Below are positions 37,933 to 48,373 of a stretch of 64,000 bases of DNA, in pieces. The stretch is from Paramacrobiotus metropolitanus. Taxonomy: Eukaryota > Tardigrada > Eutardigrada > Parachela > Macrobiotidae. A program made the position numbers and the translations under genes. Where the stretch lies: assembly GCF_019649055.1 (NCBI RefSeq), contig NW_026570260.1, positions 1,116,001 through 1,180,000 on the forward strand, written 5' to 3'. The notes beneath the pieces were generated by a model. The model made no database searches, had not been told where the DNA came from, and was given only the letters and a program-made list of their open reading frames with translations. The first letter of the stretch is position 1; each line of letters begins with the position of its first letter.

Positions 37933-38894
37933 ATTGGCAAAAGCGGATATTCAATGCAACCACTTCAACACTACCCAGTAGGTTGTGTGAGTCAACATCG
38001 AACGGCGTAGCAAAAGACACGAAGGAATAATAAGTTAACAACTATAGTAATTCTCCCCAAACCAACAGACCATAATTATTGAGGTTGCCACTTCTGCAAG
38101 GCTGATGGCATTTTTTCATTGCAGCCTTACTGCGCGCTACCGAGTGATCCAAAGGTGCATTCTTTGAAAAAACTGGCTGATGGCAACAAACACGCGTAAC
38201 TTTTTTTCTCACTGATGCAAAATATAAAAATATTTAATGAAAAAAATTAAACAAGTAAGTACTTACATACTTACTAAAACAAATTAAACAAGTACGCACC
38301 AGTGGGTAAAAATGTATGCTAAACTGTTGGAACGGCTGCGTAGAGGGAAGGCGTTAAACACCGCTCAAGCACACTGTACAGACGAACCGGGCCCTGGCAA
38401 CAAAATACGGATCCAGGAAACAAGTTCATGTTGGAGCAATTTGTTGGAGCAATGGTCCTTATAATTATGGACTACACTGTAAACTTATGCAACAACAACA
38501 ACCACAACCGAGGATCGCATGGAGTCGTTGTAACTGGGTTACAGATTTACAGCTGTAACGTTCAGAGATCTTTTGTTGTTCGCTAATGCTTAAACATTAT
38601 TCACGCCGTTTTTCGGACAAATTTCTACAAAGGACTAATCGCCCAATATCGCAGCCTCAATGTACAACTGTCCGTTGGAAAGTGCAGATACGCCGCACAA
38701 CAGGAACTTGTCGGTTTCTCAACGGTGCCGTTGAATTCATTTGACACTCTTTAATTACTGTACCACCGGCACGAACGGCTAAACGTTCTGAACAGCATGA
38801 ACATGAAATTACGCCTGGTGGCAATTTTTTAAGTACCAAACATTTATTTCATGCATGATCTCTTTATCCTTGGCAGTAACACAATAATAAGTTA
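37933..38894. other. Intergenic region upstream of CFAP57
   Basis: It lies between the CFAP57 start and the stop of the next minus-strand gene. A reverse AATAAA (TTTATT, 38843-38848) about 47 bases past that stop is a good poly(A) signal. Nothing else was recognised. Confidence 0.4.
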
Positions 38895-41524
38895 TCACTC
38901 AGATGGGGGAGGCTGTGAGCTATTTGGATCTGCTTGACCTTCAACAGGTGAAGGTTGAGCTTCCGCGATAACAGAGGGCGTCGAAGGTGGCTCCGCCGGC
39001 AGCGCCGCTGTGTCCGTCTCCACATGTGTTGGCGCTGGCTCGGCAGATCCCGGAGGAACTGCTTCTTGAGTGGTCTCTACTGCCGGCGGCAACAACGGCT
39101 GATCGAGAGTCGTAGATGCCGTAGGCGGTGCCTCCGGTTCAGTAGCTATCGGTTGCTCCGGAGCCGACTGGGCAGGTAATGGTGGTGTCATTTCTGCCGC
39201 TCTCGTAGTTGCATTAAGTTCGTTTCCCTGAGGTGGTGCCACCGTCGCTTCCGTCGGTGGTTGATCACTATCTGGAGCCACAAACGGCACTCCCTCAAGA
39301 GCGTCCATAACCGCTGGCGCAGTGTGAACGTCGACCTTTGGTGGGGTTTCAGCCGGCGCCTCTTCGGGGCGAACTGTTATCAATGGTTCCCGTTTGACGC
39401 CGATCAACGGCGGAGACTGCCGGGTTTTGCGCTGCTCTTTTTCAATCTCATCTTGGCGTTCCACGGCAGCGGGATCGGGTGGACTGAAGACCAGGCCCCG
39501 TTGCATGCGCTCTTGATCGGCAAGGTGGCGCCGGGAGAATTCATCCACGTCAATGTCGGAGCCGTCAATATTGCGAAGGTATTCGTTTTGACTATGCAGT
39601 AATTCAGCCGCCTCGGTTTCGGCAAAGTGCTCCATGCTCTTGGCCGACATTACGGCTGGAGTTCCGTCTTCGTTTTCGAACTGATTGCGTTTACTAAAAC
39701 AAAAAGCACAACTTACTACTGAGAAATCGGTTTCAAAATGGTGAACGAAACCAAAAGTACAACGAAGCAGTCAAAAATGTCGACTTGTATTATTACAACG
39801 GTTTTTGTACGCTTTTTGGACTAACCGGTAATAACGCAGTTCCTTTGGCAATAGCTTCAGTTTGGCTGCCACAGGGTAGTTAACGTGGGACAATTTCTCC
39901 TCTTGCAGCGCCAGCGGATGATCATCGTCGTCGGTGCCGCGGTACAGAGGATCCGTACGCGATTTCCTCTCGTGCTCCTGTATAAAAGAAATGGCAGTTA
40001 ATACTGATGGAGAATGCGCATTACACTTTAGCAACTAACGAAATTCACATTGCAAATTGTGAAGATCTGCCCATGTGTTACGTGTGCATAATGACGTACA
40101 TGCTGTTTCCAGTAATCAAAGACAGCATGGAAGTAAAATGCCAATCGCGAGAACGCCATTTGATATTCTCGATAATTTTGGCCCGTGCACGGGGCCTCGG
40201 GCTTCTTTAGCTCCTCACTGTGCGGTATCAGCCGGTACATGAGATCGAACACCTCCGTAACCTTTGGCCCGATTTTATCGTAGAACGCCCGAAATGCCAA
40301 CAAACTCTCGCGGCATCCGCGCCCATTTTCTTCCATGTTACGCGTCCGCTCCAGTAGCATCATAATCTTCTTCTCCATGTTGTCCTCCCATTGGGCGGTG
40401 CTGTGCTCTGTCTCATGCAGATACTTGTAATGCCCTTCAATCCTGTCCACAAGGTCTTCCGCCTCTTTAACGAGATCACGCAGGCGTTCTGCCAGGAGCT
40501 CGTTGTTCTCTTCGCGTTTGCGGTGCAGCTTAATGACGTCGCTCATGTTGTCGACGTTCATAATGCGCCGGATGGCCGCCATTGTGGCTTCCAGCTCCAC
40601 CGTGTCCTGCATGGTGGTCGGTGGAGCGACGGGCTTCTCCCAGAAACCTGTGGCCACACGAAATTTAGTGATAGGTTGGTGGATGGGAAGCCAATGCAAT
40701 ACGTGCTTTTCATAGCGCGAGTGATGCTCTCGTTTTTCCAGTACGGTGTACGGTCAACCGCCCGGCAAACAGACAAATTGCGGGTGTCGTACTCCACGTT
40801 GGCCATTTGTTCGGCGGAGCGGAGTTTATTCATGATTTCTTCCTTGTTCTCATTGCTCGCGCCGCGATTATGGGTGGCCTTTTTCAAAAACTCGTTCCTG
40901 TGTAACAAATAACCAGCTGCCATCATTGCTTAAACCCAAAATGTGTATAAAGCATACGAGTAGCCGTTGTGAAGTTTATGGACTTCATCGCAAATTATGA
41001 TGACGGTTCGCAACTCACGCTACACCACCTGATATAACAACCCCATAGTCACATACAAACTGCCTAATGCTGTGATGACTCGATGAGACAATGACCGCCT
41101 TCGAGTGGCAGCCCAATAACTGCTTCAGTTTTGGTATGAAGATAATTGCAGGATTTGATGGGCCGAAACGCTTATTTGGTGAAACCAACCTTTTCTCATT
41201 AAGAGCCGATATTTCGGTCAGCATCTTTTTGAGCAAATTAGCGTTCCTTTCGTACTGGCGCTCAATACGGGTATAGGCTTCCCTAAAGGACTGCCGCAGC
41301 ATCATCCCTTGTTCCACGGAGCGTTGTGCCTCTTGCGCTTGTTTCCGCAGGCGGTCGTGCTTACGTTGTATAGTCAAATAGCGCGACTGAATGATCTTCT
41401 GCCGTTTCATAGCCACCACATTAACATCTTCCGGTGCGCCGCGAAACTGCTGCTCCACTTTGCGTAGTCGTTGACTTTGCTTCTTAACCTGTAACAGCAT
41501 GCGGTTGCTTGAGGTCACAGCCAT
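38895..41524 (-). CDS. Coiled-coil protein resembling outer dynein arm docking subunits (ODAD1/CCDC63/ODAD3 group)
   Basis: Proposed exons: 41524-41190, 40897-40752, 40647-40100, 39977-39826 and 39693-38895, 659 residues. Three of the four joins are clear. For exon 2 the obvious donor (40702) breaks the frame, so I use GTACAC at 40751, which keeps it; this join is uncertain. The N-terminal half is coiled coil (RYLTIQRKHDRLRKQAQEAQ, SFREAYTRIERQYERN). The middle block (DNMSDVIKLHRKREENNELL, then LVKEAEDLVDRIEGHYKYL) recalls the D-LV-F---EE-NFALF--VNELN segment of ODAD1/CCDC63, which tether outer dynein arms to doublets. The last exon is a disordered Pro/Glu/Thr-rich tail of about 200 residues. 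Family placement is by resemblance only. Confidence 0.6.
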
Positions 41525-41915
41525 ATTAATCTATTCAGCCAGCTTGAGCTTTTCAGGCATCGAGTAAGCCAGCCCGACAAAGGATTTATACTGCCGTACC
41601 AACTAAAGTACTGTAATTTACCTACATTTTACACCCATACCTTTCCAGCTCTGACTCTGTAATATTGTAACATGAGAAATCTTCGGTTTTAGTAAGGGAA
41701 GAGAACTTGCAGAATTCGAAAGATACGATTATCTTCAATTAGCTGATTTTGGTGCACAATGTACTTAATTTAAGAAAGGTAGGCAATTGGGGTGATTTAC
41801 ACGCGTTTCGCAGCGCTTTTTAAACTGCAAATAGGCTTTAATGAAAACTGTGTCGTTTGGCGAAACCATCGGAAACCAAACAGACACTGCACGCTCCGAC
41901 TGAGAACGATTTGGC

Positions 41916-42452
41916 TTACACCTTATCTTGCTCCTGAGCGGCCAGATTCTTAGCGCTGGCCATTAAGCCTTCGACATGGTTCAGGCGCAGCAGCAGTTCT
42001 CCGATTTCTCGCATATCCGCATCGCGGCGCTTTTGATTGGCGCTCGTCTCCAGATTTGCACGGATCCGCTCCAGGCTTTCCACTTCCATGCGCAGATCAT
42101 TAGCGATTTTTCTGATAATGCGAAACTGCAGTTACAAGGCTGATTTTACTTGTAGCTTGACGAGCTTGAATGAAGCTTGTCGAGTTATCAACGATATATG
42201 CCGAAATGTTTGGGTATGCGCAGCAGCGGAATCACTAAATTGAGTTCCTTCTCGTTCCAGTAAGTACCTTTGCTTGGCTTCTTCCACGTCCCGGAAGCGC
42301 CGTTTGCGCTCCAGCTCGAAACGCATCAGTCGCGCTTTAGCTTTGTTGAGTTTTAGCTCGTCTTTGATGCGCTGTATTTCATTGGGCGTGTACGGACTGA
42401 GCTTGCTGAAATCGGCGTCTTCATCTTGAATCTTCTCGAAATTCATCGTCAT
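41916..42452 (-). CDS. Small coiled-coil protein (126 residues)
   Basis: Exon 1 is 42452-42268, exon 2 is 42111-41916 (stop TAA); the AG/GTACTTACT donor and ATTATCAG acceptor join in phase. The protein is almost entirely charged helix: LSPYTPNEIQRIKDELKLNK, FELERKRRFRDVEEAKQRKI, then EIGELLLRLNHVEGLMASAK. It has no signal peptide or membrane segment. I do not recognise it. It lies head-to-tail between a docking-complex-like gene and a divergent V-ATPase gene, so it may share the axonemal theme. Reading straight through the intron would give a 106-residue alternative. Confidence 0.6.
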
Positions 42453-43371
42453 TTTTGGCTGCTATGGGGGACAATGTACGCGCACTCGCGCAGGCGATAC
42501 ACTTGCGGCTATGAAAAGAAAGCGAAAAGGAAAGGATTTTAAATTCAGCAGTCAGCTCGTTCTTGCAAGTGCATTGCGCACATTGTCATTTGGATCGGCG
42601 TCGACAACAACGCACGTCGATGAGACAGTCACAGAAGCACTTAAAATCCGTTGTTACTTGGCTTATTTCAGTCGTTATTTGTGCAGATGTTAACAGAAGC
42701 CGCCAGATATTACGCAAACCAATTTTTGTTATGGTCTTGCTCTGATTTCTGCATTTTTACGCCAACGCTGTTGCGCTGTCTAGCAACTCCATAGTTTTCG
42801 CTTGGTTCCACACTGTGATGGCCATGCAGGAAGTGCACTGTAACAGAAATTCAAAACATCTCGTTTCCCATCTACACCACCAGGCTTATCTGCATTTCTC
42901 TTTGTCTCTGTGATTCCTCCATTTAAAAATTTGTTTGATTTTTGGTCACCGTCAAAATATCTGGCATTGTAGGTCGTGGCATGCTTCCAAGACGCAATGA
43001 TACACCAAGGTTCTATTTTCAAGGTTTGTTTGTTGATGGCTGATGTTCGTTGTTCAACTTTTGTCTTTGGTCCGCCCGAAGTTTGTTTCTTTCGTCTGCA
43101 ACTCTCCGAAGTCTTTTTTTTATAAAAGTATTGCGCTTTTTCTAAGAAGCTTTAAAATTGTTGAGGTAAGGTAGGTATATTAGAAATAGTGTGGGTAATC
43201 TTAAACTGGTTGAGCAAAAACTGTTGCACTTTGAGTCTTGGAGAGTGTTTTCTGATCACCACATCAGTCGATGAAAACGCATTCGGTGCCACATACAGTG
43301 ACCCTTACGTTACATCCGCACAGATTTAGTCCGTTATTTAGCCGTAATCAGCCGAGCCGCGTCCATGAGCA
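42453..43371. promoter_or_regulatory. Divergent promoter interval
   Basis: The 0.9 kb between two start codons pointing away from each other must hold both promoters. No TATA box is obvious to me. Confidence 0.4.
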
Positions 43372-44492
43372 ATGGCCAACGACGACGATGACTCAACGTT
43401 TTACCCCGAAGCGCCGCGCAAAGCACCGCGCTTGAGCGGTGCCAGCCATTTCACTCAGGCAAGCGAGCGTTTCCAAGCCGGTGCGCGGGCTTCCATCTCC
43501 GAGGCCCGAGACCAGGGTCTGGACATCTTGGAGCGGATGGCCAGCATGGATCTCAGCGCCGACCCCAATAATGTCAATCTGCTGCGCAGCAAGAACTGGA
43601 TCATGGGCTGCATTACAGATGAGGCCACAGCAGCTGGGCTAACGCTGGCCGGCGTCCTGGAGACCGGTAAACGCACGATGTCAGCAGCGCTGCCTACGGC
43701 CAAGAACTCACGGCCGGAATTGTTGTTTCTCAGCGGGGGAAATGTGCGTAAGCTGCGCCGACGCAAGCGGGACACAGTAGTGCATCATAATATACTGGGG
43801 AAGAGGAACTTCTTTCTTGTACGCCCAGGTGCGCTAAAAGGTTACTGATCGTACTGTTAAATGCAAAGCCACAAGACTCGCAAAACACTAATCCATACTA
43901 CTAGTTGTAATTTACATACAGTACCTTGCAGTGCTTATGCGAACTGCAGGGACAGCCCATCCTTAATATTTGCTTGTGAGATGTGAGTAATACGTACATA
44001 ACGAATATATTCGTAAATAAAGTATCTTAGTGATTTGATTTTTGCTGCTTGTAGAATAATGTAGATAAATAAGTTGTAGATAAATACAATCTAATCTCAA
44101 AGAAATTTTAAGTACACATAAGTTGCGTTCCTTATTCTTAGAAACCCCCCTTCAGGATATCGAGAGTGCTTTTGTGTGGTTGACCAAGCGGAAAGACCTG
44201 GCGATTCTTATTATTAACACCGATGTATGAGTATGTGTGCTCTGTTACACAGTAATACTTTGGTCATCTGTTTTGGGTTGAAATGAACTCTAGCACTTTC
44301 AAAAGCGGCAATGGTTTGCAGTAGATCCTGGAATGCATCAACAAGCTGGTTGATGAACACGAATTAGGAGGACGGTTTCCAATTGTTGTGCGCCTTCCCG
44401 CCGGTGACGATCCTTATACTGCGTTTGGGGATCCCGGTTTACGACGTGCATCGGCTTTGGTACGCAGAGTGCCCGTATTCGAAAACAAGTAA
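43372..44492 (+). CDS. Divergent V-type ATPase subunit F
   Basis: Exons 43372-43818, 44156-44224 and 44325-44492 join at phase 0 to 227 residues; normal subunit F is about 120. Subunit F sits in the central rotor stalk of the V1 sector and couples ATP hydrolysis to proton pumping. The fold's key strands are visible: NWIMGCITDEATAAGLTLAG (family IGDEDTVTGFLLGG), NFFL, DIESAFVWLTKRKDLAILIINTD (family EIEDTFRQFLNRDDIGIILIN), and FPIVVRLPAGDDPY (family IPAVLEIPSKEHPY) ending LRRASALVRRV. Extra are about 75 disordered N-terminal residues and a basic insertion (GNVRKLRRRKRDTVVHH) before the NFFL strand. It is more likely a specialised paralogue than the housekeeping copy. AATAAA lies at 44705-44710. 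Confidence 0.78.
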
Positions 44493-44923
44493 TAAGATTG
44501 GTTATTTTGTCTGTTCGTTGGGCTGTCATGTAGGGTTATCTGCCAACGGGTAACGCTAGGAAGCTTTTCAAGGAAGTTGAACAGGAGTATCAAGACGAGA
44601 AGTTTCATTTCCACGCCAGTGAACGCCTTCCCGGATACGATGCACTTAAAAATTATAAATAACACGAGTTCGAATGAACATCCGGCAAGATTTTGTTATT
44701 CGGGAATAAATATTGTGACCTTTCAAAGGCACTCTTAGCTATCATTTATGGCGCGACAACTAACAATAAGGAAACTGCAGCAAATTAACAAACAGAAAAA
44801 GTGTTCGGTCAGGGAACATTAAAAAGGTCTATCTAAGACAGAAAAGTTGCAAGGAAAAAGAGCAGGAAATAGATGACCAAAACTAGTCATTGCACAACAG
44901 TGTCAGTAGCAGCAAACGGCAAC

Positions 44924-47551
44924 TTAAATAACAATATGTCGTTCCGGAGCTTCGGTGAGATTAAACCGTTGCTCATGGGCGTGGCCTTCGTAATTCACAC
45001 CAGTTTGCTCTTTACCACCCTTTGAATTTTGCCCTGCTAAATTCATTTGCCCTTCTGAAACAGCAAAAGTGCCCTCCTACCACGTACTAGAGAATGGTGA
45101 TCACCAAGAATTACCTGGCAGTTGAGCGACGAACGGTTCCTCCCTTTCGGCTATCTTCCCACCCGTTGCAGGCTCAGTTGCATACTGCCTGTCATCTTCG
45201 AAGACAGACTCGGTATGCAGCGGGGCTTCCGGGTTAAACTGAGCGCGCCGGAGTGGGCTTAGGGACCTACAAAGGGGAGTTTCTTACAGTGTTCTTTGTG
45301 CCGGGAACTGAACACTTACGGGGAACGATGTTTTTCGTAAAAGTCCAACCGCGCACTGCGTAGCAGCCGCGCTCGCGTTTCATCCGATAGAAGGTTCTCT
45401 TGTGCATTCATATTCATAGGAGCTTCGGCGTTTCGATACTGGCGCTCTGGCTCGTTGGTAAGTGCACGTTTGGTGCTTTCCATTTCCGACTCGGTTCCCA
45501 AGTCTGATAATTAAAATGCATATAGCCACTGGCCAATCGTCAACCAAAAATGTAAATAAATAATTGTAACGTTTTTTTGTCATATTTTCATAAATACGCA
45601 TTTAAACTCACCCGTCGATAGCTGGTCTCTCTCAGCATCGGTTGCCAGCGAATCCTCAGACTCCAACCCGCTTTCCTGTCGCTGCGCCAGCCGTATCCGA
45701 ACCGTCGGTTCCTGTGGCATAGCATGTGCCATAGTTTCCTTAGGCGCTTCCACCCCCGGCGCTCCTTCCAAAGCCCCCAACGGCATGATCTGCCCTCCCG
45801 TCACCATAAACCCCTGCTGCAGCTGTGCTCCATGTTCCTTCATCTCCAGATAATCATGAAGACCCTGTGTGAATCGCAGCACCACTTTGGCGTATTCCAG
45901 CGCCCCCTCCTGCCCGATCTCCACCCCATGGACGCCGTAGTCCTTGATGGCCGCGTCGAGATTACGCAGCGCTGTCAGCAGTTCGGCTTCCTGCGGCGCC
46001 AACTCCATGCTGTCCTTATGGAGGACCCCGTCTTCCCGCAGTTCATTCCACGCGTACGAGATGGTCACGCTAAGGTTGGCTGCGGAGGTCTGAATCCAAT
46101 CGGCGAAAGAGGTTTCCAGGGCGTCTTTGGTCTCGGTGGGCGCTGAAAGGTCACCGACATCCACGGCGGCCAGCATCACGGCTTCCTCGGTGGACGGATA
46201 CATCTCCTGGGTGATATTCGGGTACACCTTATGGACAATTTCCTGAATTTCTCCGCCAAGGCTGGCGGCTTGCCACAACGCTTTCTGGCGCAGATAGCGC
46301 GTGGGCCACTGCAGCTTGTACAGTTGCTTCTTGGCCCACATCTGGACGTTGATGGGGGCAAACTTGTAGACCCAGCGGAAATGGGTGGCGTAGCGACGCC
46401 GTTGAAGATTGTCCCAGTACTGCTCCATGTCCCAGATCATGTGCATGGAATCGAAGATTGTGCGCAGTTCGCGTGACTCGGTCTGTAGATTGCGCGAAAG
46501 GAACTTCTTGATCCAGGGCCCGTTAAAGCCGTGGTTGGTGTATTTAACCAGGTATTTCAACATCATACGGATCTTATCATCGGCTTGAGCTTCTGTCTAA
46601 TTCAGCATTCAAAAAAACAATTTTGAAAAATCTATCTATATATACAAGTATTTTGGAAATAACTTGTCATAAAAGTTTTGGAAATATCTGTTCAGAAGAA
46701 GACTATGACAGGCAGAAGGTCACGAAGAGTGAAAATCTTTTAACGTAGAAAAATCACCGAATCTGTACTAGCCGGCCCTAATATATTGTACTTATATGAT
46801 AAATAAAGTTTCTGACGAATAATTAATGTGCGTGCAAAATGCAAATAAAAGTGCAAAATCGCTTACTCTAGGATAAATTGTGGGTGGTGCTTCAAGTGGC
46901 ATAAAATCTTCACTATGCACAACCTGTAAAAACTTTCGCCATTTAGAACTTTCGCCATTTAGAGCAGCTCTTTTAGCGAAAAATATCTGTGCGGGCAATC
47001 TGTGCAATTGTTAGAGCAAAATTATAGACGCAAAGATGACCTGTGATTGGTGCTGCACAACCGGGTTCTCTCGTCTACCCAACTGCACATGGTAGCCTTG
47101 GCGTGTTGCATCGGAATGTGCCAACGCCGGCCACGCAGTGGGATCTTGTGGCGCATGTTGCTGCTCTTGACTATCTGTCATAAAAAACTTAGCCACGCTG
47201 GGGCTGAGCTGAAAGGGTACGTTGCGCTGCGCACTATCATCAGAGATCAGCAGGATGCCGCGGTCTCTCAGATCGTTAAAGGTCTGGCTGACGGCGCGGA
47301 AGGCCAGCCGGTCAAAGGCCTTTGTGGGACCCACGTGTGTGTGGTCGGCATGTGACTGTCTGCAAAGCGACACTAATGAAGCAGCTCGCATAGCTTTGAG
47401 GTTTTCGCTTATGTACTGGTAGTGTTGTTGTGCTGGGGCGGAGGATTGCATCGTCGAACTCGGAGCGGTTTGCTGCTGTAAAACGTCATGGCGGCTTAGG
47501 GGAGCGAAATGCTTGGGCGCAGGTGTAGGAGGCGAACTGAAGCCGGCGGCT
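44924..47551 (-). CDS. Unrecognised protein, at least six exons, 5' end not found
   Basis: In-phase minus-strand exons: 47551-47041, 46986-46867, 46596-45612, 45503-45320, 45266-45115 and 45054-44924 (stop TAA), about 694 residues. The initiator lies upstream of 47551 or is the Met at 47451. The first part is Pro/Gln-rich, then a compact block (AFDRLAFRAVSQTFNDLRDR, GILLISDDSAQ). A basic aromatic helix-rich segment follows (FNGPWIKKFLSRNLQ, RYATHFRWVYKFAPINVQMW), then a helical acidic domain (EQEGALEYAKVVLRFTQG-like). The C-terminal 160 residues are charged and disordered. There is no signal peptide or membrane segment. I cannot match a family. The donor at 47040 (GTCATC) is weak; the other borders are good. 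A 16-base direct repeat (ACTTTCGCCATTTAGA) occurs inside exon 2 of this list. Confidence 0.6.
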
Positions 47552-48373
47552 CTAAAAAGTTCTTACTTCTTAACTGACAGCACAGCCATGACTCATGCGT
47601 CATGCAATTACGCATTAGATCGGCACACCGCTCGCATGTAACGAGTACGCACGTAGAATTATGTCCGTTTAATACTGGTAAAATTTCAACGTTTCAAGGA
47701 TAAACAGCTCAAGCGTGTAATCATAACCTTTACCGATGTATTGACGTCGACGGCCCAAGTGCGTCACTCTGACCGATATATGGTGTGCGATTAAGTTCGT
47801 CGGGATTGTGCGAGTCTATTACGCGTCGAACGAAGGCGGTAGGCTGAAACTTATCAACACGCTGGTTAAATTAAAGAGCAACACATCGATTTAAGAAGCC
47901 TTCGCCAGCCTACTTGAGCACCCGTTTTAGGAGAACGGACGTCAGCGGAAGGGATCCGCGAAGTAGACGGAGAAACGGCATCGCCGTGCGGAGCACCTCC
48001 AGGCAGACGATTCATCACGTCAAATTCTTATTCATTTCATAAATACAAAAATACCACTCCTCGAAAATCGCATCAAAAGAAAAATTTCAAAAATTGGGCA
48101 AACACGATTTTTCTATTTGCATTATAGTTGAGGAACAGGGAAAAGATCTGCAACCAACGAAAACCTTGGTCGATGATTCTTTACTTGTTAGTACGTGTTC
48201 GGTATTATGTAGCGCATGCACATACTCTGTACATAATTCGCCTTGCGAACTTTATATTCCCAATACTGTTATTGCAAGTTACCATGGAAATTAACATGAC
48301 ACAACTCTGTATATGCAGCACTCTGCAGCAGTTCTGTTCCAAACGGCGTAAAATAAATAAAAAAAATCAGTTT
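47552..48373. other. Intergenic or 5' non-coding region
   Basis: It may contain the unidentified first exon of the downstream minus-strand gene. No supported coding signal was seen. Confidence 0.35.

Noticed and set aside
40647-40702. Intron 40702-40648 as the second intron of the docking-complex-like gene
   Set aside because: The donor and acceptor look good but the join shifts the frame; a donor at 40751 keeps it.
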